DNA from: Flavobacteriaceae bacterium CP2B
Lineage (GTDB): Bacteria > Bacteroidota > Bacteroidia > Flavobacteriales > Flavobacteriaceae
Direction: 5' to 3'
Length of the DNA stretch: 64,000 nucleotides
Assembly: GCA_001683825.1 (NCBI GenBank)
Contig: LXTR01000016.1
Coordinates: 1 to 64,000 of the forward strand
Positions within the stretch are counted from its first letter, which is position 1, and each line of letters opens with the position of its first letter. The notes under the pieces are model-generated. The model saw only the letters and a list, made by a program, of their open reading frames with translations, ran no database searches and was not told the DNA's origin. A program made the translations under genes and the position numbers. Shown piece by piece: positions 43,954 to 53,440 of the stretch.

Positions 43954-46900
43954 ATGAACCGAAAATACCACCACATACTCCTGTTATTGGTTTCCCTGCA
44001 TATGGGGTGGGGGCAAGGCCAACCACGTACCCCACAACTCCCGGCGAAAGAAATCGCCCATGTAATTTATACCCTTGGCGATTCGGGCGAAGGCCCTGTG
44101 GACCAGCTGGAGGGTGTCCTTAAAGGCCTTTCCGGAGAGGTCGACAAAAACCCAGGGACCATCCTTTTTATTGGAAACAGCATACAGAAAAAAAACAGGG
44201 AGTTCCCAAATTCATCCGATGTCCATTTGCAGCCTCAGTCATTGCTGGATCAATGGAAATTGTTGGAGGGAACCGGGGCCAAGGTCCATTTTATTCCGGG
44301 CAACCGGGAATGGGGCCAGGGCTTGCAGGGGATCATGGCACAACAAGCAAGCCTGCAGCAGTATACCCATATAGATGACATCTACCTGCCAAAAAACGGG
44401 TGTCCCCTGGAAAAGGTGAAAATCAGTGACCAGGCAGACCTACTTATACTGGATTCGCAATGGGCCCTTATGGACTGGAACAAAGTCCCCAACCTGAACG
44501 CGGATTGCGGGATAAAGACCCGGGAGGAATTTTTCGAGGAAGTAGAGCGCCAGGTGGTAAAGAGCCAGGGGAAAAGCCTGCTGATTGCCATGCACCATCC
44601 TGTTGCCAGCCTGGGCAGGCATGGGAACCGCCGTTCTTTTGGAGTACACCCGCAAAAAATAAACAACAAATACTATCTCGAGTTTCGCGATCGGCTTATG
44701 GCCATCGCGCGACAATGGGAAAATGTCATATTCCTATCTGCCCATGACAACGGCTTACAATTCCTGGAGGATAAGGGAATCCCGGTTATCATCAGTGGTT
44801 CTGCCAGTAAAACTTCCAGGCTTAGAAAAGCCGGCCCGGAAGGATTTGGCACCCCTTCATTGGGCTTTGCCAAGATCGTGGTTTACGAGGATGGTGCTAT
44901 ATGGGTTGCTTTTTACAGCGCCGACAACGGGTATGCCTCCCCGGTCTTCACCCATGCGGTCCAAAAAGTCCCCAATGAAAAACAATCGGTCCCCGAGCAA
45001 GACGTCCCGGAATACGTGCATGTGGCGATCTACAAAAAAGAAGACCTGGAAAGGAGCGGGTTGTATGAATCTATTTATGGGCGACATTACAAGGAAGACT
45101 ACACTACCCCCATCCGGATGAAGGCCGTATTGCTCGACACGCTCAACGGGGGTTTACGGGTGGTACGCAAAGGAGGCGGGCACCAGACCAATAACCTGAG
45201 GTTGGAAGATGCCCAGGGAAAGAAGTACATTATGCGCTCCCTTGAAAAAAGCGCCATCCGTTTCCTGCAGTACTTTGTATACAAAACGCAATACTTGAAC
45301 CCAGACTACGAAGAAACGTACCTCTTACAGATCCTTCAGGACTACTGGACCACGGCAAACCCGTATGGCCTGCTCACCGTAGGCGAACTATCGGACGCAA
45401 TCTCCGTATTACACGCAAATCCCAAATTGTATTATGTCCCTGTGCAAGAGGCCCTTGGCGTATACAACCAGGATTTTGGCAACAAACCCTACTTTATTGA
45501 AGAACACCTCAGTGATGGCCACAGTGATGTTGAAAGCCTTGGCTACAGCGATGAAATAGTGAGCACATTTGAACTCCTGGAAACATTACGAAACCGGGAC
45601 CGGGTAGTCATTGACAAATCGCTATATATCAGGACACGACTTTTTGACAACCTCATCGGTGACTGGGACCGCCATGCAGACCAATGGCGCTGGACCAAGG
45701 AAAAGCAGCCAAACGGTAAAATATACTACAGGCCTATCCCAAGAGACCGGGACCAGGTCTATTCGGATCATGACGGTTTTATCCTGCGCTTCCTGGCCTT
45801 CTTAAGCCCCCCGTTGCGATTCATGCAACGTTATAGCCCTGAATACAAGCATGTCAGGTGGTTCAATGATGCCGGAGACGATGTGGATCTGGCGGTACTC
45901 GAGAGCCATGATTTGGAAGACTGGTTGCGTGAAGCGCGGTACATTAAGGAACACCTGACCAAGGAGGTGATAGACGAGGCCTTCCAAAACTTTCCCGAAG
46001 AAGTTGACCAGAAACGAAAAGAAGTCATTAAAAAGGCGCTTTTGGGGAGGCTGTCCCGTATAGAAGAGAATGCCAAAAACATGTATGAATTCCTGTCAAA
46101 ATATGTGGTGGTCACGGGTACCGAAGGGGAAGACATCATCAACATAGAGCGGCATGACGACGGCTCAACCACCATTACAGGGCACCGTATTCAAGGGGAG
46201 GGGCAAAGGCCCTTTTGGGATAGGACCTATAGTGCAGGGGTTACCAGGGAAATTTGGGTGTACGGGCTTGATGGAGCCGATAATTTCAAGGTCCGGGGAC
46301 CTGGAAACGGCAAGATCAAAATCAAGGTAATCGGCGGCAACGGGAATGATGTGTACGAGGTTGCAAATCAAAAGGGGATCAGGATTTATGACCATCGGAC
46401 TCAACCGAATACCTTCCTGACCGGGATGCCTAAAAAATTGACCGATCATTACGATTTGAATACGTATCATTATATGCGTCACCCGCGTACCCTCAACTAT
46501 ACACTTCCCATATTAGGGTATGATCCCGATAACGGCGTCATACTGGGGGCCAAATTCAATTCTGAAATAAAGTCGCTTTACCGCAGCCCCTTCAGTCAAA
46601 AACATAGCCTGGAAGGAACAGTGTTCACTGGCCCCACGGGTATTGCCCTGAATTATGAGGGAGAATTTGCCCATGTGATGGACGGTGTCAACCTCGGGAT
46701 TAATGCCCGTTATACCAGTCCGAATTACATCGTGAATTTTTTCGGTTTCGGCAGCGACACACCCAATTTTGACGATGACCTGGACATTGAATTCAACCAG
46801 GCCCGGCTACAAAACCTCGGCTTTACCCCATCGCTGATTTTTCATGGGTACCAGGGAAGTATGGTCAAACTCTCTGCAAGTTACGACTATTACAAAGTGG

Positions 46901-47526
46901 AGCGTTCCGACGACCGCTTTATTGCCTCGGCCAATGTGAACCCGGAGGTATTCGAGGGGCAGAACTTCTTTGGGACCGCGCTGACCTATAGCTATGACAA
47001 TTTTGACAGCAGGGTACAACCCAAACAGGGCATTGGTTTTTCACTTACGGGCGGATATACCTTCAACCTGGATGAAGATCGAAGTTATGGATACCTGGTC
47101 CCCGAATTCCGGGTAACTTCGAGAGTGGATGAGGGCGGGGTCCTGGTGCTTGCCACAAAGATCAAGGGGCACCTTAATTTCAATGATACATATGAATTTT
47201 ATCAAGCGGCCAGTATAGGTGCGTTAGATGGGCTTCGGGGTTTCAGGTACCGGCGTTTTAGCGGGAAACAGGCATATTACCAAACCACGGACCTTAGGAT
47301 TTCCCTGGGTCGCCTGAACAATGGCCTTTTGCCCACATCCATTGCCCTATACGGAGGGTTCGATTACGGAAGGGTCTGGCAGCCCGGTGATACCGCAAAT
47401 CAGTGGCATACCTCCCAGGGAGGCGGGTTTTATATCAATTTGGCCGGTTTTATCGTAGCCAACCTCTATTACTTTGATTCCAGTGACGGCGGTCGATTCG
47501 CCTTCGGACTATCTATGCCATTTTAA
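43954..47526 (+). CDS. metallophosphoesterase-like / BamA-TamA-type outer-membrane fusion
   Basis: 1190 aa from the ATG at 43954 (an ATG 24 bp earlier is open). Signal peptide to about residue 22. The N-terminal ~270 residues align with Bacteroidota outer-membrane metallophosphoesterases, but the metal-binding pattern is changed: LGDSG Asp43 is kept, the second Asp is Asn75 (FIGNSI), GNHE/D is GNRE (Asn117, Arg118), and the last GHxH is AHDN (His264, Asn266). The C-terminal ~300 residues form a 16-strand-type barrel (YSYDNFDSRVQPKQGIGF; LDGLRGFRYRRFSGKQAYY) ending in Phe. The middle, about 400-750, resembles a further enzyme-like or linker region. It is followed 10 bp later by a PAP2 phosphatase. 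Confidence 0.85.
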   Translation: MNRKYHHILLLLVSLHMGWGQGQPRTPQLPAKEIAHVIYTLGDSGEGPVDQLEGVLKGLSGEVDKNPGTILFIGNSIQKKNREFPNSSDVHLQPQSLLDQWKLLEGTGAKVHFIPGNREWGQGLQGIMAQQASLQQYTHIDDIYLPKNGCPLEKVKISDQADLLILDSQWALMDWNKVPNLNADCGIKTREEFFEEVERQVVKSQGKSLLIAMHHPVASLGRHGNRRSFGVHPQKINNKYYLEFRDRLMAIARQWENVIFLSAHDNGLQFLEDKGIPVIISGSASKTSRLRKAGPEGFGTPSLGFAKIVVYEDGAIWVAFYSADNGYASPVFTHAVQKVPNEKQSVPEQDVPEYVHVAIYKKEDLERSGLYESIYGRHYKEDYTTPIRMKAVLLDTLNGGLRVVRKGGGHQTNNLRLEDAQGKKYIMRSLEKSAIRFLQYFVYKTQYLNPDYEETYLLQILQDYWTTANPYGLLTVGELSDAISVLHANPKLYYVPVQEALGVYNQDFGNKPYFIEEHLSDGHSDVESLGYSDEIVSTFELLETLRNRDRVVIDKSLYIRTRLFDNLIGDWDRHADQWRWTKEKQPNGKIYYRPIPRDRDQVYSDHDGFILRFLAFLSPPLRFMQRYSPEYKHVRWFNDAGDDVDLAVLESHDLEDWLREARYIKEHLTKEVIDEAFQNFPEEVDQKRKEVIKKALLGRLSRIEENAKNMYEFLSKYVVVTGTEGEDIINIERHDDGSTTITGHRIQGEGQRPFWDRTYSAGVTREIWVYGLDGADNFKVRGPGNGKIKIKVIGGNGNDVYEVANQKGIRIYDHRTQPNTFLTGMPKKLTDHYDLNTYHYMRHPRTLNYTLPILGYDPDNGVILGAKFNSEIKSLYRSPFSQKHSLEGTVFTGPTGIALNYEGEFAHVMDGVNLGINARYTSPNYIVNFFGFGSDTPNFDDDLDIEFNQARLQNLGFTPSLIFHGYQGSMVKLSASYDYYKVERSDDRFIASANVNPEVFEGQNFFGTALTYSYDNFDSRVQPKQGIGFSLTGGYTFNLDEDRSYGYLVPEFRVTSRVDEGGVLVLATKIKGHLNFNDTYEFYQAASIGALDGLRGFRYRRFSGKQAYYQTTDLRISLGRLNNGLLPTSIALYGGFDYGRVWQPGDTANQWHTSQGGGFYINLAGFIVANLYYFDSSDGGRFAFGLSMPF

Positions 47527-47535
47527 CCCTATCGT

Positions 47536-48399
47536 ATGGAAACAAAACACACAAGAGCGCTCATCTATTTCATGCTGGCCTGGAGTGTCCTCGCATGGGG
47601 CCAATTCCCGGGGGCTGACAGTACCCGGAGCGGGCAACCAACTGATCACTGGACCACATTTAAATACGACTTCACTTCTATTTTGGGGGGGATTGGCCAT
47701 GCCTACACCAGGCCATTGCACTGGCAAAAAGACGATTGGGTCATCTTTGGTGGTGTGGTTGCCAGCACCTGGGCTTTATACACGATTGACGATGAAGCGG
47801 ACCAGTGGTTTAGCGGGCAGAAAGAGGATGTCCCCCAATGGATTCAGGATTATGGCTGGTATTATGGTAACCCCCAGAACAATTATGCTTTTACCGGTGT
47901 CGTTTACTTAACGGGCTTGTTTGCCAGGAATGAAAAGATCCGCCGTACGGGGTTGCTTATGATTTCTTCTGCTTCGGCCACCGGCCTGCTCCAACAGGTA
48001 TCAAAATCCGTCGTTGGAAGAGCAAGACCACGTTCCGGTTTGGACAAAAACCACTTTAAACCTTTTCCGGGGGATTCTGAATACCATTCGTTTCCCTCGG
48101 GCCATACCGCCCTGGCATTTACCACGGCCTACGCCATAGCCAAACAATTCAGGAGTCCGTGGGTAAAAGGGGGCATCTACCTGTTGGGTAGCATTCCTGC
48201 CATGACGCGCCTATGGGAAGGTGCCCATTGGCTGACGGACATTACCCTCAGCGTCGCGCTGAGCATCGCTACCGTAGAGGCCATCGACACATATCTCGAC
48301 AAGAGGTACGGCACAACGTCCCTGAAGAAAAAGCGTGCGAACATGACATGGAACCTGCAAATACGGGCGAATGGGTTGGGCCTGGTGGGCCATTTCTGA
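47536..48399 (+). CDS. PAP2-family phosphatase
   Basis: 287 aa with all three PAP2 motifs: KSVVGRARPRS (K-x6-RP), FPSGHTAL, and TRLWEGAHWLTD. Signal peptide (LAWSVLAWGQ) and several membrane helices. Family members remove phosphate from lipid or soluble phosphate esters on the periplasmic side. The pairing with the outer-membrane metallophosphoesterase-like protein suggests a joint role in envelope phosphate or lipid metabolism (inference). Confidence 0.92.
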   Translation: METKHTRALIYFMLAWSVLAWGQFPGADSTRSGQPTDHWTTFKYDFTSILGGIGHAYTRPLHWQKDDWVIFGGVVASTWALYTIDDEADQWFSGQKEDVPQWIQDYGWYYGNPQNNYAFTGVVYLTGLFARNEKIRRTGLLMISSASATGLLQQVSKSVVGRARPRSGLDKNHFKPFPGDSEYHSFPSGHTALAFTTAYAIAKQFRSPWVKGGIYLLGSIPAMTRLWEGAHWLTDITLSVALSIATVEAIDTYLDKRYGTTSLKKKRANMTWNLQIRANGLGLVGHF

Positions 48400-48681
48400 T
48401 TTGGGATACCGCCGGAGGATCCGCAATGCTTGTGGCCCCTTGCAATGGGGCTACAATTGAGGTTTTGGGACGACCCTCCCAGGCGAAACCTGATTTCCCG
48501 GATAATGTTGATAATGGTGTTCCAGACACCCTGGAAATTTGGAGAGGTACCCCGCTGCAAACAACAGGCTACTATGGCACAGGTGACTGGGGTACTACCC
48601 TTTTTGGGGAACCGTCCCATGGGTATGGGACCTTTTGCCTTATGGGGGTGTAATATTTGGTAGAAGGTCCATTCGGAAGCC

Positions 48682-48741
48682 GGGGATGCGATCCCCCTCC
48701 CCTATGACAATTTACCACTTAGCAGTGCAAAAAGCCATCAG
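48682..48741 (-). repeat. dispersed intergenic repeat, copy B
   Basis: Nearly identical to copy A at 16043-16102 over about 60 bp (both contain atccccctcccctatgacaa and end gccatcag on the plus strand). Confidence 0.85.
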
Positions 48742-48919
48742 TTACTCTTGTAATTCAATAGCCTCTGGTTTTCCAGGCATTTCGTCGCGCGATATCAGGA
48801 GCTTTGTAAAGGGCCGTAGTGACACCTGCTTATCGCGGGGGTGTCTGTTCCTTTTAAAAGCCCATCGCCCTCGGCCCTGGCAACCGGTTTCAGCAGGCCC
48901 ATACGAATTTTTGAACATC

Positions 48920-48981
48920 GGGGAGGGCATCCCCTCCCCCCCTACAACAAGATATCGTATCTCAGTGCAAAAAACCATCAG
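48920..48981 (-). repeat. dispersed intergenic repeat, copy C
   Basis: Same head (ctgatgg...ttttgca on the minus strand) and same gggg/cccc hairpin tail as copies A and B, but diverged in the middle. Confidence 0.7.
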
Positions 48982-49255
48982 TTTACAACCTAGGTTTTGC
49001 ATGCCTGATATCAACTTAAGGTTTTGATTGTTGGCTACCGCGATCGCAGAAGGAACCAGGGCGGTTCCCTTTCCTGAAGAACGGGCACCACCATTGCAAA
49101 CGCCTGCCGCGGATTCCGGAAAGTTTAAAAAAATGCCGCTACTCAACATATGTAAAGGCATGGGACAAAATTCCTGCCCAATTTTGCTTCATAAAACGCT
49201 ACCACCCATTATCCCTTTTATCGGTAATGAAACAATCCCTGAAACAAAAAATATC

Positions 49256-49819
49256 ATGAGAAACAGTGTACTAATTCCAATCGCCGTATTTTTGACCATG
49301 ACAGCAGCCAACAGCCAACAATACAAGGGCGACACCCAATCTGTCGATTCGATCATCGGTGCTTTGTACGCCAGCATGTCTGGAGACAGGGAGGCCTCAA
49401 GGGATTGGAACAGGTTCAAAAACCTGTTTGCGGAAGATGCCGCCCTGCGGTCGATCCCCAATCCCCTTAAAGACATTGCATCCGTAGCCGTACGCAATGC
49501 AAACGAATTTGTGGAACAGTCCGGGGCATGGATCCGGGAAAATGGGTTTGTCGAGCTTGAAATCCATCGCCTGGTAGAAGGGTATGGACCGGTGCTGCAT
49601 GTGTGGAGCACCTACAAGTGGAGTACCGCCGCAGGAAGGTTGAAACCCGAACCGGAATGGACCTACGGGATCAACAGCCTGCAGTTGTTGAATGACGGGA
49701 ACCGATGGTGGATAATCAATGCCACCTGGACGGATGTAAGCATTGAGCATCCGCTACCCGAAAAATATCTGCATGGAGCGCTCAGGGAAGAAGAACAATT
49801 CAATCAAAAAAACCGATAG
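49256..49819 (+). CDS. exported NTF2/SnoaL-like protein
   Basis: 187 aa from the ATG at 49256 (MRNSVLIPIAVFLTMTAANSQ, a clear signal peptide); a longer open start at 49028 runs through non-coding sequence. Fold features: WNRFKNLFAEDAALRSIPN; HRLVEGYGPVLHVWSTYKW; LLNDGNRWWIINATW. Probably a periplasmic binding protein or enzyme of unknown substrate. It is followed by a VOC lipoprotein 37 bp later. Confidence 0.83.
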   Translation: MRNSVLIPIAVFLTMTAANSQQYKGDTQSVDSIIGALYASMSGDREASRDWNRFKNLFAEDAALRSIPNPLKDIASVAVRNANEFVEQSGAWIRENGFVELEIHRLVEGYGPVLHVWSTYKWSTAAGRLKPEPEWTYGINSLQLLNDGNRWWIINATWTDVSIEHPLPEKYLHGALREEEQFNQKNR

Positions 49820-49856
49820 CCTGCACATTATTTCTCACCTAAATACCAAAATACCT

Positions 49857-50327
49857 ATGAAAAGATACCTGATCATGGCCCTGGGCGGCCTGGCCCTCCT
49901 GGCAATACAGGGGTGCACCCCTAAAAAAACACCGCCCAATCCGAATTCCATGTCCCTGAGACTCGAATTGTTCACCAAAGACGTGGCCAAGACGGCCGCG
50001 TTTTACAGGGACGTACTGGGTTTTGAATTGGAAGCTTCTGAATACCCCACCTACCAGCCGGTAAAACGGGGCAATGTTCTCCTGGGAATCGGATTGTTGG
50101 ACAAGCTTTCAGAAGCGCACCATTTTGACCCAGGCCAGTCCGAAATCCAGTTTGGGTATGGGGTCGAAATCGTATTGGAAGTGCCTGATGTCACTGAGGC
50201 ATTTGAAAAGGCGGTCAATGCCGGGGCATCCATCAGTGAAACCCCCAAGGACCAGCCCTGGGGATTGAGGGACTTCCGTATGGTGGATCCCAACGGATAC
50301 TATATCCGGGTGACATCGATCCATTAG
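49857..50327 (+). CDS. lipoprotein with VOC (glyoxalase-like) domain
   Basis: 156 aa from the ATG at 49857. Lipoprotein signal with LAIQGC (lipidated Cys at residue ~20), then one VOC fold (LRLELFTKDVAKTAAFYRDVLGFEL; QPWGLRDFRMVDPNGYYIRV). VOC proteins bind metals and act as lyases, dioxygenases or resistance proteins; the substrate is unknown. Probably co-transcribed with the upstream NTF2-like gene. Confidence 0.87.
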   Translation: MKRYLIMALGGLALLAIQGCTPKKTPPNPNSMSLRLELFTKDVAKTAAFYRDVLGFELEASEYPTYQPVKRGNVLLGIGLLDKLSEAHHFDPGQSEIQFGYGVEIVLEVPDVTEAFEKAVNAGASISETPKDQPWGLRDFRMVDPNGYYIRVTSIH

Positions 50328-50405
50328 CCATGGGTACGCCCATGGGTAATCGCTTTGCCGCACGCTGGTCGTAACCCTGTTGCCTAAACGTTGCTTTGCG
50401 CCCCT

Positions 50406-50999
50406 CTAGGTCTTTTTGACAAATTTGGTCAGGATGACAATCTGTTGCCCATCGACCTTCCCTTCAATGTACTCGGGGTTGTCCCGGTCTAGCGTAACCC
50501 TCCTGACCGCCGTGCCTCGCTTGGCTACCATACTTGAGCCCTTCACGGGCAAATCCTTGATCAGGACCACATTGTCCCCGGCATTGATAATGGCGCCATT
50601 GCTGTCGCGGTGGACTACCAGGTTCTGGGCATCTTCCCCCTCCCTGCCGGCTTTGGCCCAGGCCAATACCTCTTCCTCCAGGTACAGCATGTCCAGCAAG
50701 TCCTGGGGCCAGCCTTCTTTCTTTAAACGGTCGAGCATGCGCCAGGCGGTTGCCTGCACCGCCTTGTGCTGGCTCCACATACTGGTATTCAGGCAGCGCC
50801 AATGGTTGGCTACGACCTTGTCGGGGTTTTCTATCTGTTCAATGCAGTTGGCACAGCCATAGAGGTGTTCCTCAAGGCCACCGCCCTGTTCTGGCTGTAC
50901 CTGATACACTTGCAGACCTTCAGTGGCACCGCAAAGCTCACAGGCATCGCCGCTTCGTACTTTAAGTTCCTGTTCCAAATCTATGTTTATGAGGCGCAA
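50406..50999 (-). CDS. PhnA/YjdM-like zinc-ribbon protein
   Basis: 197 aa. N-terminal zinc ribbon with CELCGA and CANC Cys pairs, a helical middle (NHWRCLNTSMWSQHKAVQATAWRML) and the characteristic C-terminal PhnA domain (GDNVVLIKDLPVKGSSMVAKRGT). The name comes from linkage to phosphonate genes elsewhere; no phosphonate genes are near here. Stands alone. Confidence 0.88.
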   Translation of the reverse strand: MRLINIDLEQELKVRSGDACELCGATEGLQVYQVQPEQGGGLEEHLYGCANCIEQIENPDKVVANHWRCLNTSMWSQHKAVQATAWRMLDRLKKEGWPQDLLDMLYLEEEVLAWAKAGREGEDAQNLVVHRDSNGAIINAGDNVVLIKDLPVKGSSMVAKRGTAVRRVTLDRDNPEYIEGKVDGQQIVILTKFVKKT

Positions 51000-51139
51000 A
51001 AATACGGTAATTATCGGAACTTATAGCGCAGTGGCGCCCAACCGTGAATCACAAATCCCTGGAATTTCCTAACTTTAAGCCCACAATCCATCCGCTGACA
51101 TGCGCACTCCCGCCTTTGGCAAACCGTAAAAATCCTACA

Positions 51140-51733
51140 ATGGACAGCGAGCTTAAAATGTCTGCCATGATCATGGAAACCATGCCCCTGTCAGAAGAAG
51201 AGGCCAGGGTGGTAGACGATTGTATTCCGATCAGGACGTTTGAGAAAGGTACTATACTGCTACATGAGGGAAAAGTAGCCGTGGAAAGCTATCAAACCAT
51301 CAAGGGCTGTGTCCGGCAATACTGCCTGGTTGACGGGGACGAAAAAACCACGGCTTTTTATACCGAAGGACAATCCATTTCCCCCTTGTCCGGCCACAGG
51401 CAGAAAGATCCCTCCAAATATTACCTTTCCTGTGTGGAAGACTGTATCCTGGCCGTGTTCCATCAGGAGAAAGAACTGGAACTTTACCGCCAGGTCCCTA
51501 AGCTCGAATCCCTTTGCCGGGTTTCCATGGAAGATAACTATGCCAGGCAGCAGGAAGTACTGGCCGGCTATATTACCACCAATCCCGAGGAGCGCTACCT
51601 GCAATTGCTCCAAAACCGCCCTGAACTCCTCCAACGCATCCCGCAATACCACCTGGCGAGCTACCTGGGGGTTACACCCGAGTCGTTAAGCCGGATCAGG
51701 AAAAGGGTCGCGAACAAAAGAACGGGCGCTTAA
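51140..51733 (+). CDS. Crp/Fnr-family regulator
   Basis: 197 aa from the ATG at 51140 (MDSELKMSAM). Cyclic-nucleotide-binding-like barrel (FEKGTILLHEGKVAVESYQTIKGCVRQY) and a C-terminal HTH (YHLASYLGVTPESLSRIRKRV). No Fnr-type Cys cluster. It converges with a DUF4386 gene immediately downstream. Confidence 0.88.
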   Translation: MDSELKMSAMIMETMPLSEEEARVVDDCIPIRTFEKGTILLHEGKVAVESYQTIKGCVRQYCLVDGDEKTTAFYTEGQSISPLSGHRQKDPSKYYLSCVEDCILAVFHQEKELELYRQVPKLESLCRVSMEDNYARQQEVLAGYITTNPEERYLQLLQNRPELLQRIPQYHLASYLGVTPESLSRIRKRVANKRTGA

Positions 51734-51747
51734 GGATGGATCCCCTG

Positions 51748-52470
51748 TCAGGACAAGCTATCCGGTCTTTCCACCCTGACCCCTTTGAGCAATAGCCACA
51801 GACATAAGGAAACCTCGGCCAGCACCGCGCAACAGAGGACCATAAATTCAGTATACTGTGCCCAGCCTGGGAAGAGGAAATGCGTAAAACTATCAGCGAG
51901 GTAAGAAAGGCCCCCAAGGATGGCCAAATCTCCCAAAATCTTCGGGAAAAACCCGGATTTTATAAACAGGTACCCCACTATGGAACAGCTCATTCCAAAA
52001 AAGACCCCGCTGATCAGGTAGCCATAGGTATGCAGGTTGGTATAGTATAGTGCCAAAGCCGATATTTGCCCGGGGGGGAACGCGTTTAGGTATTCCTGTC
52101 CCCCCAACAGGGCAATCGCCGCATACAGGTGCAACAGGTTGACCGCAAGGATGGCTGCCTGGATCAGCCTGAAAAACGCAGCGAGCAGGGCCAGGTCACG
52201 GTTCACCCTGCGGAGGATCCCATAGAATAAGAGGGCAACGGCAACATCACATACCACCATGAGCACCTCACTGGCGATACCCCACCGGTACAGGGTTTTG
52301 GAAGCGATAATATGAGAGGCAGTCAGGGCGGCATCTCCCGGCACAACGAGCTGGCCCCTCACAAAGAGTTCACTAAATAACCCACATACAATAATGAGCA
52401 GGTAGCAAAGCCCTGCAAGCCTCGCCTTGAAGCGCAACGATTCTAAAACAGGTGTTCTCATGGCTGACAA
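51748..52470 (-). CDS. DUF4386 membrane protein
   Basis: 240 aa, about six membrane helices. Family features include ARLAGLCYLLIIVCGLFSE near the start and GDAALTASHIIASKTLYRWGI. The function is unknown. Convergent with the Crp/Fnr gene, 14 bp apart. Confidence 0.85.
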   Translation of the reverse strand: MSAMRTPVLESLRFKARLAGLCYLLIIVCGLFSELFVRGQLVVPGDAALTASHIIASKTLYRWGIASEVLMVVCDVAVALLFYGILRRVNRDLALLAAFFRLIQAAILAVNLLHLYAAIALLGGQEYLNAFPPGQISALALYYTNLHTYGYLISGVFFGMSCSIVGYLFIKSGFFPKILGDLAILGGLSYLADSFTHFLFPGWAQYTEFMVLCCAVLAEVSLCLWLLLKGVRVERPDSLS

Positions 52471-52653
52471 CTTTTACTTTCCATGCAAAAGTAAACGGCA
52501 ACCCCCTTAAAGATTATTGACTTTGGTTAAGAACCCTCCGCATCACTATGGCTCCTGGGGTGGTATCCCGGCATTTACGTTTAAGGAAGTTTCACGATGA
52601 CCGACTCATTTTCATGGAGCTTTACGTACCTTTATTTTTGATTTGGGGAGGTT

Positions 52654-53289
52654 ATGAAAAAAAGAATCGGCTACATCTTGTTGTTAGTCCTGGTATTTCC
52701 ACTGATATTGTTGGGTACCTGCAACCTCATCATCGAAGAAACCGCCAGGGGGAAGACGTTTTCCAGCGTCACAGACATCCCGGGCAATAAAGTCGGACTC
52801 GTACTGGGCACTGCCAGGGGACTGATGGAGGGCGGCCTCAACCCCTACTATACCCACCGCATAGAAGCAACGGTGGCCCTGTATGAAGCGGGGAAGATCC
52901 AATTTGTACTCGTCAGCGGTGATAATGGCAGCCAGTACTACAATGAGCCCGTGACGATCAAGAAAGACCTGGTGAAGGCCGGCATCCCGGAAAATCGTAT
53001 TTTCCTGGATTATGCCGGATTCCGGACCCTGGATTCAGTGGTCCGTGCCAGGGCCATCTTTGGCCTGGACAGTGTTACGGTGATCTCCCAGGAATTCCAT
53101 AATGAAAGGGCCATCTACCTGGCTGAAAAAAAAGGGCTTAAGGCGATTGGCTTTAATGCCGAGGACCTAACGGGCCAGCAAGGACAGAAAGTACGCTTCC
53201 GGGAGTATTTTGCCAGGGTCAAGGTGTTCATCGACCTGCTCCTGAACACCCAGCCAAAATTTTACGGGGAAAAAGTAGAGATCCGTTGA
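52654..53289 (+). CDS. SanA/YdcF-like envelope protein (DUF218)
   Basis: 211 aa. One N-terminal membrane helix (IGYILLLVLVFPLILLGT) and a DUF218 domain: VGLVLGTARGLMEGGLNPYYTHRIEAT, ALYEAGKIQFVLVSGDN, ISQEFHNERAIYLAEKKG. SanA in E. coli affects vancomycin resistance of the envelope at high temperature. Probably periplasmic and inner-membrane anchored. Confidence 0.88.
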   Translation: MKKRIGYILLLVLVFPLILLGTCNLIIEETARGKTFSSVTDIPGNKVGLVLGTARGLMEGGLNPYYTHRIEATVALYEAGKIQFVLVSGDNGSQYYNEPVTIKKDLVKAGIPENRIFLDYAGFRTLDSVVRARAIFGLDSVTVISQEFHNERAIYLAEKKGLKAIGFNAEDLTGQQGQKVRFREYFARVKVFIDLLLNTQPKFYGEKVEIR

Positions 53290-53440
53290 ACTGGTTGGCG
53301 GATAGGCAAATTTAACCCCGCCCGGCAAAAAATTCCAGGGCAAGGGCTGTTAAAAAGAATGCTTACCTTAGGACGCCAATGCCATAGCTACCCACCGCTA
53401 TCGTGTGCATCATCAACCAGTAAAACCTAAAACCGTAACC

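Larger units (their letters stand above)
48400..49255. other. non-coding stretch with two dispersed repeats
   Basis: 856 bp without a supported gene. Two copies of the dispersed repeat (48682-48741 and 48920-48981) are the recognisable content; several gggg/cccc runs suggest further decayed copies. Confidence 0.6.
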
